The notes under the pieces: generated by a model
Told to the model about the DNA's origin: nothing
The model's database searches: none
What the model saw: the letters and a program-made list of their open reading frames with translations, nothing else
Shown here: in pieces, positions 25,822-34,167 of the stretch
How the letters are laid out: each line of letters opens with the position of its first letter
Numbering within the stretch: the first letter of the stretch is position 1
Position numbers and translations under genes: made by a program
NCBI RefSeq assembly: GCF_000518265.1
Contig: NZ_JADG01000010.1
Coordinates: 310,001-374,000 of the forward strand
Length of the DNA: 64,000 bases
Direction of reading: 5' to 3'
Origin: Actinomadura oligospora ATCC 43269
GTDB lineage: Bacteria > Actinomycetota > Actinomycetes > Streptosporangiales > Streptosporangiaceae

Positions 25822-27405
25822 ATGAACACTGAAGAGCTCTTCCTCCGGCCGAACGTCATCATCGAGCCGCTGGTCGACGGGTTCTCCGCGTGGTTCCACT
25901 CGGTGGCGCCCGTCCAGGCCGCGATGAACCTCGCCTTCCTGCAGGTCCCGCTCCTGGAGTCCTACCTGGACTCCCCGTCGACGCACGCCGAGGCCAGCCG
26001 GAACCCGGCCCTGCGCGGTGGCTACTTCATCGGCGTCGACGAGGAGCGCGCGGACGAGGTCCGGGCGCTGCTGGACGCCGTCCGCCGCGACCGCGCCCCG
26101 ATGCTGCGCTTCGCCGAGGCCATCGCCGAGGCCGAGGACCTGCTCCGCGACAACGCGGCCGGCTACGACCTGACCCCGCTCTACGCCAAGCTCCCGCCGG
26201 AGCTGGCCGGGCTCGTCGAGCTCGTCTACGACACCGACAACCAGGCGTCGCTGCGCTTCCTGGAACCGCTGGTGTACCGGAGCCCGGCGCACACCGAGGC
26301 GCGCCAGTCGGTCCAGCTGTCCATCGAGCCGGGCGTCGAGCGCCCGTTCGTCCTCAGCACCCCGCGGCTGTCCTCGCCGGACGTCCTCGACCTGAAGATC
26401 CCGTTCCGGCACCCGGGACTCGACGCCCTGTTCGGCGCGCGCCTGCGGCCGGCGACCCTCGCCTCCCTCCGCGAAGCGCTGGAACTCGACGACGCGGGCG
26501 CCGCGCAGCTGTCCGGGCTCCTCACCGGCGGGCCCTCGCAGGCCGCCGACCGGCACATCGAGGGCGGCGGACGGATCCGCTACCTCGGCCACGCCTGCGT
26601 GCTGTTCCAGACGCCCGAGGCGGCGATCCTCACCGACCCGTTCATCAGCGCCGACACCACGGCCGGGGACCGCTACACGCTCGCCGACCTCCCCGACCGC
26701 ATCGACCTGGTGCTCCTCACCCACGGCCACCAGGACCACGTCGTCCTGGAGACCCTGCTCCAGCTCCGGGGACGGGTGGGCGCGGTCGTCGTGCCCCGCT
26801 CGGACGGCGGAGGGCTGACCGACCCGTCCCTCAAGCTGTTCCTCGCGGGCGCGGGATTCCCGGTCGTGGAGGTCGACTCCTTCGACGAGGTCCCCTTCCC
26901 CGGCGGACGCGTGACCGCGACCCCGTTCCTCGGCGAGCACGCCGACCTCGACATCCGCGCCAAGTCGACCTACTGGATCGAGCTCGCGGGCCGGAAGATC
27001 TTCGTCGGTGCCGACTCGTCCGGCGTCGACCCGATGCTCTACCGCAACATCCGCGGCCACCTCGGCAAGGCCGACGTCGCCTTCGTCGGGATGGAGTGCG
27101 ACGGCGCGCCCATGACCTGGCTCTACCAGGCCCTGCTGACCAAGCCCGTCCCCCGCGAGATGAACCTCTCCCGCAAGCTCTCCGGATCGGACGCCGCGCA
27201 GGCCGCCGCCATCGTCACCGAACTGGGCGCCGACGAGGCCTACGTCTACGCGATGGGCGAGGAGCCCTGGCTGGGACACGTCATGGCCACCAGCTACAAC
27301 GAGGACTCCTACCAGCTCAAGCAGATCGAGAAGTTCGAGTCCTGGTGCGACGAGAACAACGTCCGCTCCGAGCACCTCTACGGCCGCCGCGAATGGCGCT
27401 GGTGA
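25822..27405 (+). CDS. CmlA-like diiron beta-hydroxylase (MBL-fold monooxygenase)
   Basis: A 527-residue protein with an N-terminal domain of about 240 residues without recognised motifs and a C-terminal metallo-beta-lactamase fold. The metal motif HGHQDH is at residues 301-306, Glu372 lies in GEHADL, and Asp398 in GADSSG. CmlA of chloramphenicol biosynthesis is about 530 residues and, from memory, binds its diiron site with His305, His307, Asp309, His310, Glu377 and Asp403; the spacing here matches to within one residue. CmlA-type enzymes beta-hydroxylate an aminoacyl group held on an NRPS carrier. Divergence from the NRPS start fits that role. The ATG is chosen by domain start; its ribosome binding site is weak. 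A plain MBL hydrolase is the alternative. Confidence 0.75.
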   Translation: MNTEELFLRPNVIIEPLVDGFSAWFHSVAPVQAAMNLAFLQVPLLESYLDSPSTHAEASRNPALRGGYFIGVDEERADEVRALLDAVRRDRAPMLRFAEAIAEAEDLLRDNAAGYDLTPLYAKLPPELAGLVELVYDTDNQASLRFLEPLVYRSPAHTEARQSVQLSIEPGVERPFVLSTPRLSSPDVLDLKIPFRHPGLDALFGARLRPATLASLREALELDDAGAAQLSGLLTGGPSQAADRHIEGGGRIRYLGHACVLFQTPEAAILTDPFISADTTAGDRYTLADLPDRIDLVLLTHGHQDHVVLETLLQLRGRVGAVVVPRSDGGGLTDPSLKLFLAGAGFPVVEVDSFDEVPFPGGRVTATPFLGEHADLDIRAKSTYWIELAGRKIFVGADSSGVDPMLYRNIRGHLGKADVAFVGMECDGAPMTWLYQALLTKPVPREMNLSRKLSGSDAAQAAAIVTELGADEAYVYAMGEEPWLGHVMATSYNEDSYQLKQIEKFESWCDENNVRSEHLYGRREWRW

Positions 27406-27425
27406 CCGTCCGGTAGACAAGCGAG

Positions 27426-27455
27426 AAGGCCGGTTCCCTGATCGGAACCGGCCTT
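27426..27455. terminator. bidirectional hairpin terminator
   Basis: A perfect 12-bp stem (27426-27437 with 27444-27455) with loop CTGATC, flanked by A and T residues, sits between the convergent hydroxylase and DUF5997 genes. Confidence 0.85.
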
Positions 27456-27498
27456 TTCAGGCGGCTTCGGCGGTCGCCGGGGCGGCGGCGCGCGTGGG

Positions 27499-27882
27499 TC
27501 AGCCCTTGGCGCGCTGCTGCTTGAGGCGCAGCTCCTCCTGGCGGACCTTGGCCAGGGTGGCCTGCTCACGCTCCAGCCACTCGGGCTTCTCGTCCTTCAG
27601 GGCCTCGATCTCGGCGGTGGTGAGGGGGCCCGTGATGCCCGCGCGGGCCAGGCCGGACGCCGAGACGCGGAGCCTGGCGGCCACGACCTGGCGGGGGTGG
27701 GGACCCTCGCGGCGCAGGTCGGCCAGCCACGCGGGCGGGTCGGCCTGGAGCGCGTTCAGCTCGTCCCGGGAGACGACGCCCTCCTGGAACTCGGCGGGCG
27801 CCGCCGACAGCAGGATCCCCAGCTTCTTCGCCGCGGTGGCCGGCTTCATGGTCTGCGGCGTCTTCGCCTTGGACGTGCTCAT
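27499..27882 (-). CDS. DUF5997 family protein
   Basis: A 127-residue basic, helical protein matching the DUF5997 pattern: KPATAAKKLGILLSAAPAEFQ, then WLADLRREGPHPRQVVAARLRVSASGLARAGI and LTTAEIEAL. The middle looks like a small DNA- or nucleic-acid-binding helical domain; the C-terminus is a charged helix (QATLAKVRQEELRLKQQ). Function is unknown. It diverges from a LysR substrate-binding-domain gene across 55 bases, an arrangement I recall as common in actinobacteria, so the two may act together. Confidence 0.8.
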   Translation of the reverse strand: MSTSKAKTPQTMKPATAAKKLGILLSAAPAEFQEGVVSRDELNALQADPPAWLADLRREGPHPRQVVAARLRVSASGLARAGITGPLTTAEIEALKDEKPEWLEREQATLAKVRQEELRLKQQRAKG

Positions 27883-27937
27883 GACGTCAAGGGTAGCCAG
27901 CGGAAGGGAGCCGTCCGGACGCGGCTAGGCTGGGACG

Positions 27938-28666
27938 GTGACCGAAGCTGAGTTCCGGCTGGCCTACGCGCCGGGTGTGACGCCCGCGAAATGGGCCCGG
28001 GTGTGGGCCGAACGGGTGCCGGAGGTGCCGCTTCGGCTGATCCAGACGCCCGCCGACGAGGCCGTCCCCCTGCTGCGGGAGGGTGGTGTGGACGCGGCGT
28101 TCGTGCGCCTGCCCGTCGACCGTGAGGCCCTCCACGTGATCCCCCTGTACGTGGAGACGACCGTGGTGGTGGTCCCGAAGGACCACGCGGTGGCCGCGGC
28201 CGAGCAGGTGGAGCTCGCCGATCTCGCCGACGAGGACGTGCTGGAGCCGCACGACGAGGTCCTGACCTGGGACGAACGTCCCGGGCAGCCCGCCTTCACC
28301 CGTCCCGGGACCACCGCGGAGGCGGTCGAGCTGGTGGCGTCGGGGGCCGGTGTCGTCCTGCTCCCTCAGTCCCTGGCCCGCCTCCACCACCGCAAGGACC
28401 TCACCTACCGCGAGGTGACCGACGCCCCGCAGTCCCAGATCGGCCTGGCCTGGCTCGAGGCCGAGACGACCGATCTCATGGAGGAGCTGATCGGGATCGT
28501 CCGCGGTCGCACCGTCAACAGCTCCCGTGGCCGCACCGCCCAACAGCGGCCCGACCAGCAGCAACGCGCCCAAAAGCAGCCCGCCCAGAAACAGCCCGCC
28601 CGCAAGAAGGCCCCGCAGAAGCGTTCCGCTCCGAAGCCGCCCCGCCGGACGCGCCGCCGGGGCTGA
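27938..28666 (+). CDS. LysR substrate-binding-domain protein without HTH
   Basis: A 242-residue protein equivalent to the effector-binding half of a LysR regulator: FRLAYAPGVTPAKWARVW, DAAFVRLPVD, VVVVPKDH and a GAGVVLLPQSLARL block. There is no N-terminal helix-turn-helix; the frame starts directly at the periplasmic-binding-protein-like fold with GTG. The last 45 or so residues are a Gln/Lys/Arg/Pro-rich tail (KKAPQKRSAPKPPRRTRRRG) that could bind nucleic acid. It shares a short divergent promoter with the DUF5997 gene. The ligand is unknown. Confidence 0.8.
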   Translation: MTEAEFRLAYAPGVTPAKWARVWAERVPEVPLRLIQTPADEAVPLLREGGVDAAFVRLPVDREALHVIPLYVETTVVVVPKDHAVAAAEQVELADLADEDVLEPHDEVLTWDERPGQPAFTRPGTTAEAVELVASGAGVVLLPQSLARLHHRKDLTYREVTDAPQSQIGLAWLEAETTDLMEELIGIVRGRTVNSSRGRTAQQRPDQQQRAQKQPAQKQPARKKAPQKRSAPKPPRRTRRRG

Positions 28667-28681
28667 ACGGGATCGCGGCCC

Positions 28682-29845
28682 TTAATTCTGCGCCGCGGGG
28701 CCGTAAGGGGTCACGGTGAGGAAGCGCGGCGTGGGCAGCCGCCCGGACGCGCGGGCCTTGGTGATGGCCGTCCGGATCGGGGCCAGGTCGTCGGCGCGGA
28801 CCAGCAGCAGCGCCGGACGGCCGGGGCCGTCCCAGATCATGCGGCCTCCCAGCGCACCGGCGTCCAGGGCCGCCGCGACCACCGCGCTCTGCTCCCTTGA
28901 CGCCAGGCCCGCGTCGGCCAGCCGGTTGTGGGCGGCGGTGAGTTCGGCGCCCAGGACGGCCGCGTCGCCCGCGCGCAGGCGCAGCGCCACCTCGCGGAGA
29001 CGCGTCCGTTCGGCCGCCGGTGTGAGCGGCCGGTCGCGCACCCGGGTGTCGGCCACGAGCAGCCGGAGCCCGGCGGTTTCCAGGTCGAGCGGGACGAACG
29101 CGGCGTCCGGCCCCTCGTCCAGGAACAGCGCGCCGGGACGGGCGAGCAGCGTCGCGCGGCACCGGCCCGCCTGGCGGCCGCCTGCCGCGTCGAAGGCGCG
29201 CAGGCCGTGCTCCACCAGCGTGGCCAGGGCGTCCAGCGGCAGTTCCGGCGCGTACAGGTCGCGCAGCGCCAGAGCCACCCCGCATGCCGTCGAGGTGGGA
29301 GCCGCCAGTCCTGTGCCCTCGGGCAGGTCGACGCCCGCGAGCAGGGTCGTGCCGCCGAGCGGGAACCCGGCCTCGCGGAGGGCCCAGGCCGGGCTGAGCG
29401 CCGCCGCCGCCCACGGCTCGGTGGAGCCGGGGCGGAGGGCGGCGAGGTCGATCCGTTCACGCTCGGCGGGCCTGTTCATCAGCGCCAGCTCGACCGCGCC
29501 GTCGTCGCGCGGGTGCGCCGCGACGATCGTTCCCCAGCGCGCCGCCATGGACAGGCTCGCCTCGCCGTCGGACAGCAGCGTCACCGAGCCGGGTGCACGC
29601 CAGACTCCCGTCGCCCCGTAGCCGTACGCCTCGTGGAACGCGGCCGGGACGAGCCGGACCTCAGGCGCGAGGTCCAGCCGTCCCGCGAGAGCATCACCGC
29701 GACGCGGCGTCTCGGTGCGGCGCGGGTTTTCGGCCGGGCGCGGTGTCTCGGCCGGGTGCGGGGCTTCGGCGGGGTGGGGGGCTTCGGCCGGGTGCGGTGT
29801 CTCTGCCCGGTGCGGTGTCACGGCGGGGTGCGGGGTCTCAGGCAT
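28682..29845 (-). CDS. GHMP kinase, galactokinase-like, with N-terminal hexapeptide repeats
   Basis: A 387-residue protein. Residues 4-51 are eight copies of a PHPAET-like hexapeptide. The rest resembles galactokinase: APGSVTLLSDGEASLSMA in place of the sugar-binding signature, the ATP-loop-like LPEGTGLAAPTSTACGVALAL, and VADTRVRDRPLTPAAERTRL. Classical galactokinase catalytic and sugar-binding residues are not clearly conserved, so it may phosphorylate another sugar or be catalytically weak. The ATG overlaps the methyltransferase stop (ATGCCTGA), so it is the last gene of the PKS operon. A role in supplying an activated sugar to the operon's glycosyltransferase is inference. Confidence 0.65.
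   Translation of the reverse strand: MPETPHPAVTPHRAETPHPAEAPHPAEAPHPAETPRPAENPRRTETPRRGDALAGRLDLAPEVRLVPAAFHEAYGYGATGVWRAPGSVTLLSDGEASLSMAARWGTIVAAHPRDDGAVELALMNRPAERERIDLAALRPGSTEPWAAAALSPAWALREAGFPLGGTTLLAGVDLPEGTGLAAPTSTACGVALALRDLYAPELPLDALATLVEHGLRAFDAAGGRQAGRCRATLLARPGALFLDEGPDAAFVPLDLETAGLRLLVADTRVRDRPLTPAAERTRLREVALRLRAGDAAVLGAELTAAHNRLADAGLASREQSAVVAAALDAGALGGRMIWDGPGRPALLLVRADDLAPIRTAITKARASGRLPTPRFLTVTPYGPAAQN
29693..29836 (-). repeat. 18-bp coding minisatellite, 8 units
   Basis: Eight in-frame 18-base units encode TPHPAV, TPHRAE, TPHPAE, APHPAE, APHPAE, TPRPAE, NPRRTE and TPRRGD at the start of the GHMP-kinase-like protein. The units are diverged at the 3' side and nearly identical in the middle. 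Confidence 0.8.
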
Positions 29846-31685
29846 CGGTGTGGTCGTCCTTGCGGGCCAGGACCCGGTAGGCGCTGCCGGTGCCGGTCCG
29901 GCGCGACACCAGGGCGCCGAACGTGTTGTCCACCAGGAGACCGGCGAGGACGGCCGGGACGCCGACGATCCAGACCAGGCCGCGCCACACCCGCCACGCC
30001 GGGGTGCGGCGCTTCGCCGACCACGGCAGGTTCCGGTCCGGCGCCAGGCGGGCGAACCACTGGTACGCCGCGAGGACGAAGTCGTTGCGCTGGTGGGCCT
30101 CGGCGCGCTCCTCGGCGACCGGGGTCAGGCCGCGGTCGGCGAGCGCCCGCTTGAGGTTCCCGATCGGCATCATGTGCTGGTGCTGCGGCTGGAACCAGGG
30201 CACCCAGTACTTGCCGAACAGCCGCCCGAGCCGCCATTCGGGGTCGGGCAGCTCGATCAGCAGGTGCCCGCCGGGCGGCAGGACCCTCGCCGCGGCGTCC
30301 AGCTCGGCGAACGGCGCGCGGGTGTGCTCCAGGTAGTGGTGCATGCTCACCACGTCGTAGACGCCCCGGATCTCGTCCGCCAGGTCGGGGAACATCCCGC
30401 GGTGCGCGTGCTCGATCCAGCCGCGCCGGACGGCCTCCTCGATCTCCGCGCCCCAGTCCAGCCCGTCGAAGACGGTGTCGGGCCAGACCTCGCGCGCGGC
30501 GGCGCAGAAGTGGGCGTGGCCCGCCCCCACGTCCAGCCAGCGCTTCGGCGTCGCGAACGGCTCCAGCATCCGGGCGCGGCCCAGGTAGTCGTGCGCCGAG
30601 GTGGTGAAGATGGTCTCGGCGGCGGCGGCTCCGATGCCGTCGTAGAAGTCCCGGTAGTAGAAGTCCAGGCCGTCCGGGGTCAGCCGGGGGTTCTGGAAGA
30701 TGTGCCCGCAGCCGCCGCACCGCTCCAGCGTGAACGAGCCGGGCTTGTGGTAGACGAGGTCCTCGCCGCGCACCTGGACCGACAGGTCGTCCGCTCCGCA
30801 CCAGGGACAGGTGTCGCGCCGCTCCTCCAGGAAACGTTCGACGCCCTCGGCCAGCTCGGCGTCGTAGTACGGCTGCGCGTCCGTGCGCATGGCGGCCTCC
30901 TGCCGCTCGGTCTCCGACGTCCACCGGCCGAACGCCGTGCGCACCCACACGTACGGCTCGTACAGCGGACGTCCGAGGGCGGCCAGGTGGAGGCCGCTCG
31001 GACGCAGCGCCGTGCCCGCGAAGACCAGGTACGGCTGGAGGCAGTAGACCGCCAGGCACGCCAGGGCCAGCGGCCAGGAGACGAACGCCTCGGCGACGAG
31101 CAGCGCGAACGGGATGGCCGCCAGCGCCAGGTCGACCGGGACGATCGTGCCACTCGCGCGCAGCCGGGATCGGCGCCGCGCCAGGTCGCCCGCCGCCGGA
31201 CGCAGCGTGGGCGCGACGACCAGGGCGTGGCGGTCGCGCGCGAAGTGCTTCAGCCGCCGCGCCAGGACGATCAGGTCCGGTGGGGAGATCGCGTCCGGCA
31301 CGGCGGTCTCGGCGCGTTCGAGCACGTCGGCGGTGACGAGCACGGCCGCGCCCGGGCCGCGCCCGTTGCCCGGGCCTCCGTCCTTCGGCGGCGACATGTG
31401 CCGGACGAGGTCGCGGGCGGCCGTCACCGGCAGGGTCCGGGGGACGAGGTCGACGATGTCGGCGCCGTGCCGGTGGGCGTGCGCGGCGGCGGCCAGGCGG
31501 GCCTCCTCGTCCAGGACGACGCCCTCGGCGACCAGGAAGCGGAGGTCCTCGTCACCGTCCCGCGCACGGCCGGGGTCGTCGCCGGGCGCTTCGAGCGCGG
31601 ACAGCGCCGCCGCGCGGCCGCGCATGCGCGCCGCGTTGAGGAGCAGGCCCACGATGAGCAGGGCGGCGAGGGAGATGGCGATCAC
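29838..31685 (-). CDS. membrane-anchored SAM methyltransferase with zinc-ribbon-like motif
   Basis: A 615-residue protein. It begins with a transmembrane helix (ISLAALLIVGLLLNAARM). Residues to about 180 are soluble and loosely resemble a degenerate glycosyltransferase-like fold, which I cannot confirm. A hydrophobic hairpin follows, then a CPWCG ... CGGCG four-Cys motif and a class I methyltransferase domain (WLDVGAGHAHFC, VVSMHHYLEHT, PPGGHLLIELPDPE). A C-terminal hydrophobic segment (WIVGVPAVLAGLLVDNTF) suggests a second anchor. The GTG overlaps the glycosyltransferase stop as GTGA. It probably methylates a lipid-linked or glycosylated polyketide at the membrane; the substrate is inferred from context. 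Confidence 0.75.
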   Translation of the reverse strand: MIAISLAALLIVGLLLNAARMRGRAAALSALEAPGDDPGRARDGDEDLRFLVAEGVVLDEEARLAAAAHAHRHGADIVDLVPRTLPVTAARDLVRHMSPPKDGGPGNGRGPGAAVLVTADVLERAETAVPDAISPPDLIVLARRLKHFARDRHALVVAPTLRPAAGDLARRRSRLRASGTIVPVDLALAAIPFALLVAEAFVSWPLALACLAVYCLQPYLVFAGTALRPSGLHLAALGRPLYEPYVWVRTAFGRWTSETERQEAAMRTDAQPYYDAELAEGVERFLEERRDTCPWCGADDLSVQVRGEDLVYHKPGSFTLERCGGCGHIFQNPRLTPDGLDFYYRDFYDGIGAAAAETIFTTSAHDYLGRARMLEPFATPKRWLDVGAGHAHFCAAAREVWPDTVFDGLDWGAEIEEAVRRGWIEHAHRGMFPDLADEIRGVYDVVSMHHYLEHTRAPFAELDAAARVLPPGGHLLIELPDPEWRLGRLFGKYWVPWFQPQHQHMMPIGNLKRALADRGLTPVAEERAEAHQRNDFVLAAYQWFARLAPDRNLPWSAKRRTPAWRVWRGLVWIVGVPAVLAGLLVDNTFGALVSRRTGTGSAYRVLARKDDHTDA

Positions 31686-32848
31686 GGCAGTTCCTCCAGG
31701 TGGTCTGCTGCCGCCGCGGAGCCCCCGGCGGCCGCGAAGGACTCTCGGACGCGCCGGGCGGCGGCGCGGTAGGACGGGCTGTCGAGCACCGCGAGCAGCG
31801 CGGCGCGCAGGTCCGCGGGCCGGACCCGGCCGAACCGGACGCGCGTCCCGGCCCCGGACGCGACGACCTGGCCCGCGATGATCGGCTGGTCGTCGCGGAT
31901 CGGGCACACGACCAGCGGGAGGGCGTGCGCGAGCGCCTCGGACACGGTGTTGTGGCCGCCGTGCGTCACGACCGCGTCCAGATGGGGCAGGAGGGCCAGT
32001 TGCGGGACGTGGCCGGTGACCAGGACGTTCGGCGGCGGCTCGTCGATCATGCCGGGCGGGGCGACGACGATCGCCTGGACGTCCGCGCCGAGTCCGTCGA
32101 GCGCCTCGGCGGCGACGCGGTAGAAGCGCTCGCCCGCCGGGCCGTTCAGGGTGCCGAGCGAGACCAGGACCTTGCGGCGACGCGGGTCGAGCCGGTCCCA
32201 CGGGAACGCGCCCCGGTCGGGGCGTCCGGCCAGCGCGGGACCGGTGAAGACCCAGTGGCCGGGGAACCGTGACACGTCCCCGGCGAGCGCGCCGGTCGTG
32301 AACACCAGCACGAGACGGTCGGAGAACAGCAGGTCGACGGGGTCGTCCAGGCCCGCCTCGGCCTGGAAGCCGTCCAGGAGCGAGGAGATCCACGCCTCGA
32401 CCTTCGGCATCGCCGCCAGCGGGCGCAGCACCTCGGCGGGCGTGCTCGCCGAGGTCGCCCAGGTGATCCCCGCGCGGCGGGCGGCGACGGGACCGGCGAC
32501 GGCCTGCTGGTCGGCGACGAGCACGTCCGGCGCGAAGGCGTCGATGGCGGCGTCCACGCCGGGCAGCATCGCGCGGCCGAGGGGGATGATGAACTCCTCC
32601 CACAGGAACCTGAGCTCCGCGGCGCCGCGCAGCGCCAGCCACTCCGTCCGCGCCTCGCGCAGCCGGTGGTCGAGCGCGTCGTCGATGACCGGCAGGACGC
32701 GGGCTCCCGCCGGGAGCAGTGGCTCCAACGTGCCGGGATGCCCGGCCCAGGCGACCTGGTGACCGCGCCGGATCAGCTCCGCGCCGACCGCGGCGGTCGG
32801 GTTGATATGGCCCGCCAGCGGCGGCACGGTGAACAGGAACCGGCTCAC
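31682..32848 (-). CDS. GT1 (MGT-type) glycosyltransferase
   Basis: A 388-residue GT-B glycosyltransferase of the macrolide/UGT-like family. The N-terminus SRFLFTVPPLAGHINPTAAVGAEL carries the acceptor-side motif with the base-like His. The C-terminal nucleotide-sugar site contains GHVPQLALLPHLDAVVTHGGHNTVSEAL and CPIRDDQPI. The GTG start overlaps the hydrolase stop as GTGA, and the 3' end overlaps the methyltransferase start, so it is firmly within the PKS operon. It would attach a sugar to a hydroxyl or carboxyl of the PKS product. Donor and acceptor cannot be read from sequence. Confidence 0.88.
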   Translation of the reverse strand: MSRFLFTVPPLAGHINPTAAVGAELIRRGHQVAWAGHPGTLEPLLPAGARVLPVIDDALDHRLREARTEWLALRGAAELRFLWEEFIIPLGRAMLPGVDAAIDAFAPDVLVADQQAVAGPVAARRAGITWATSASTPAEVLRPLAAMPKVEAWISSLLDGFQAEAGLDDPVDLLFSDRLVLVFTTGALAGDVSRFPGHWVFTGPALAGRPDRGAFPWDRLDPRRRKVLVSLGTLNGPAGERFYRVAAEALDGLGADVQAIVVAPPGMIDEPPPNVLVTGHVPQLALLPHLDAVVTHGGHNTVSEALAHALPLVVCPIRDDQPIIAGQVVASGAGTRVRFGRVRPADLRAALLAVLDSPSYRAAARRVRESFAAAGGSAAAADHLEELP

Positions 32849-33765
32849 GCGCCCTCCCGGATCGGGCTCTTCGCCGCCTGGACGGGCTGCTCGGCCCCGA
32901 TGAGCTGCTCGGCCCCGACGGGCTGCTCGGCCCCGACGGGCTGCTCGGCCCCGACGGGCTGCTCGGCCCGGATGGGCTGCTCGGCGAGCCAGGACAGCAG
33001 GATGTCGCGGAGCGTGCCGGTCGCCTCGCGCAGGACGGTGTGCGCCAGGCCCGGCAGGATCTCGATCGTGCAGTCCGGCACGTGCCGTTCCAGCTCGGCG
33101 GCGGCTCCGACCAGCTCGGATCGCTCGCCGTACACGCCGAGGACGGGGCAGCGGATCGCGGCGAGTTCGTCGTCGCGCAGTGGCCGTTCGGCCGCCACGT
33201 CGTCCACCAGGCTGGTCCGGTTGAGCAGGCCGTCGACGTGCCTGACCAGGCGTGCCATCCGCCGCTGCCGGGCCTTCGCGTACTGGTCCCGCGCGCCGTC
33301 GTGCTCCAGCCGCAGCGCGGTCACCGACAGCGTGTTGGCCATGTCCTCGAACCAGGCGGCGGCGCCGGGGCCAGCGCAGCTCGCCTCGATCAGCATCAGC
33401 CCGGCGACGCGTCCGGGCGCGGTCACCGCCATGCGCGTGGCGAGGACGCCGCCGTAGCTGTTGCCGACCAGGTGCACGGGTTCGGTGACGCCGAGCGCGT
33501 CGAGCAGCGCGCACAGGTCGGCGACGCCGTCGTCGGCGGTGTAGCCGTCCTCCGGCCGGTCCGAGCGGCCGTGCCCGCGCAGGTCGTAGAGGATCACGCG
33601 GGCCCCGGCGACGGTGGCGGGCCCGGCGAGGGTGTAGTAGAAGCTGGACAGGTTGTCGGTGACCAGGCCGTGGACGAACACGAGCGTCGGGCCGCCCGCC
33701 GCGCGGGCCTGGGGCTCCAGCACCTGCACGTTGAAGCGCGTGCCGTTGGCGTGCACGTCAGCCAC
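32845..33765 (-). CDS. alpha/beta hydrolase with C-terminal hexapeptide repeats
   Basis: A 306-residue hydrolase. The oxyanion region is VFVHGLVTDN, the nucleophile elbow GNSYGG (Ser), and the catalytic His lies in GLAHTVLRE. After the fold ends near residue 255 come six copies of an AEQPVG-like hexapeptide and a short tail. It is encoded just after the free ACP and before the glycosyltransferase, so it may act as a trans-thioesterase or esterase releasing or trimming the PKS product. GTG start; a 69-base gap to the ACP gene is the only real spacer in the operon and holds no recognised element. Confidence 0.82.
   Translation of the reverse strand: MADVHANGTRFNVQVLEPQARAAGGPTLVFVHGLVTDNLSSFYYTLAGPATVAGARVILYDLRGHGRSDRPEDGYTADDGVADLCALLDALGVTEPVHLVGNSYGGVLATRMAVTAPGRVAGLMLIEASCAGPGAAAWFEDMANTLSVTALRLEHDGARDQYAKARQRRMARLVRHVDGLLNRTSLVDDVAAERPLRDDELAAIRCPVLGVYGERSELVGAAAELERHVPDCTIEILPGLAHTVLREATGTLRDILLSWLAEQPIRAEQPVGAEQPVGAEQPVGAEQLIGAEQPVQAAKSPIREGA
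32878..32985 (-). repeat. 18-bp coding minisatellite, 6 units
   Basis: Six in-frame 18-base units encode AEQPIR, AEQPVG (three times), AEQLIG and AEQPVQ at the C-terminus of the alpha/beta hydrolase. The repeat length equals that of the minisatellite in the last gene of the same operon, but the sequence is unrelated. Confidence 0.85.
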
Positions 33766-33834
33766 GGTCCGCCTCCGTGTCGGCCGGTTCCCGGAAGCCT
33801 GTGGGCCCCGGCGCGCGGAGGGTCGCGTCCGGCA

Positions 33835-34167
33835 TCAGCGGGCCAGGTCTTCCGGCCGGACGGCTCCGGTGCGTCCCTCGATGTAGGCCACCAGCGTGCC
33901 GACGCTCATCGTCATGATCTCGGTGAGGTCCATGTCGGCGATGAAGGCGGCGAAGTCGACGCGGTCGCCGTAACGCTTCTGGAGCATCTCGGCGAGCGCC
34001 ACGAACTCGATGCTCTCCAGAGCGAGGTCCTCGCTGAACGTGGTGTCCCCGGTGATCTCGACATCGAGGAGGAAGTCTTCACCCACGATCTCGACGAGCA
34101 TGCCGGTCACGTCGTCGAGGACCGTGTCCGTCCTGTTCGTCGCGTCCGCCGTGTCGGTGGTGTTCAC
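33835..34167 (-). CDS. free acyl carrier protein
   Basis: A 110-residue ACP with a short Thr/Asp-rich leader and a four-helix carrier fold. The phosphopantetheine Ser is in DLALESIEFVALAEML, an LES variant of the usual DSL. The GTG overlaps the PKS stop as GTGA, with GGAAAGGA upstream inside the PKS gene. It lies between the second PKS and the hydrolase. It could carry starter or product chains for the PKS or present them to the hydrolase and glycosyltransferase. The PPTase fused to the adjacent PKS is the obvious activating enzyme. Confidence 0.88.
   Translation of the reverse strand: MNTTDTADATNRTDTVLDDVTGMLVEIVGEDFLLDVEITGDTTFSEDLALESIEFVALAEMLQKRYGDRVDFAAFIADMDLTEIMTMSVGTLVAYIEGRTGAVRPEDLAR

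Noticed and set aside
31686..32642. N-terminal extension of the methyltransferase to 32642
   Set aside because: That stretch is an out-of-frame reading of the glycosyltransferase gene and is Arg/Gly/Pro-rich noise.
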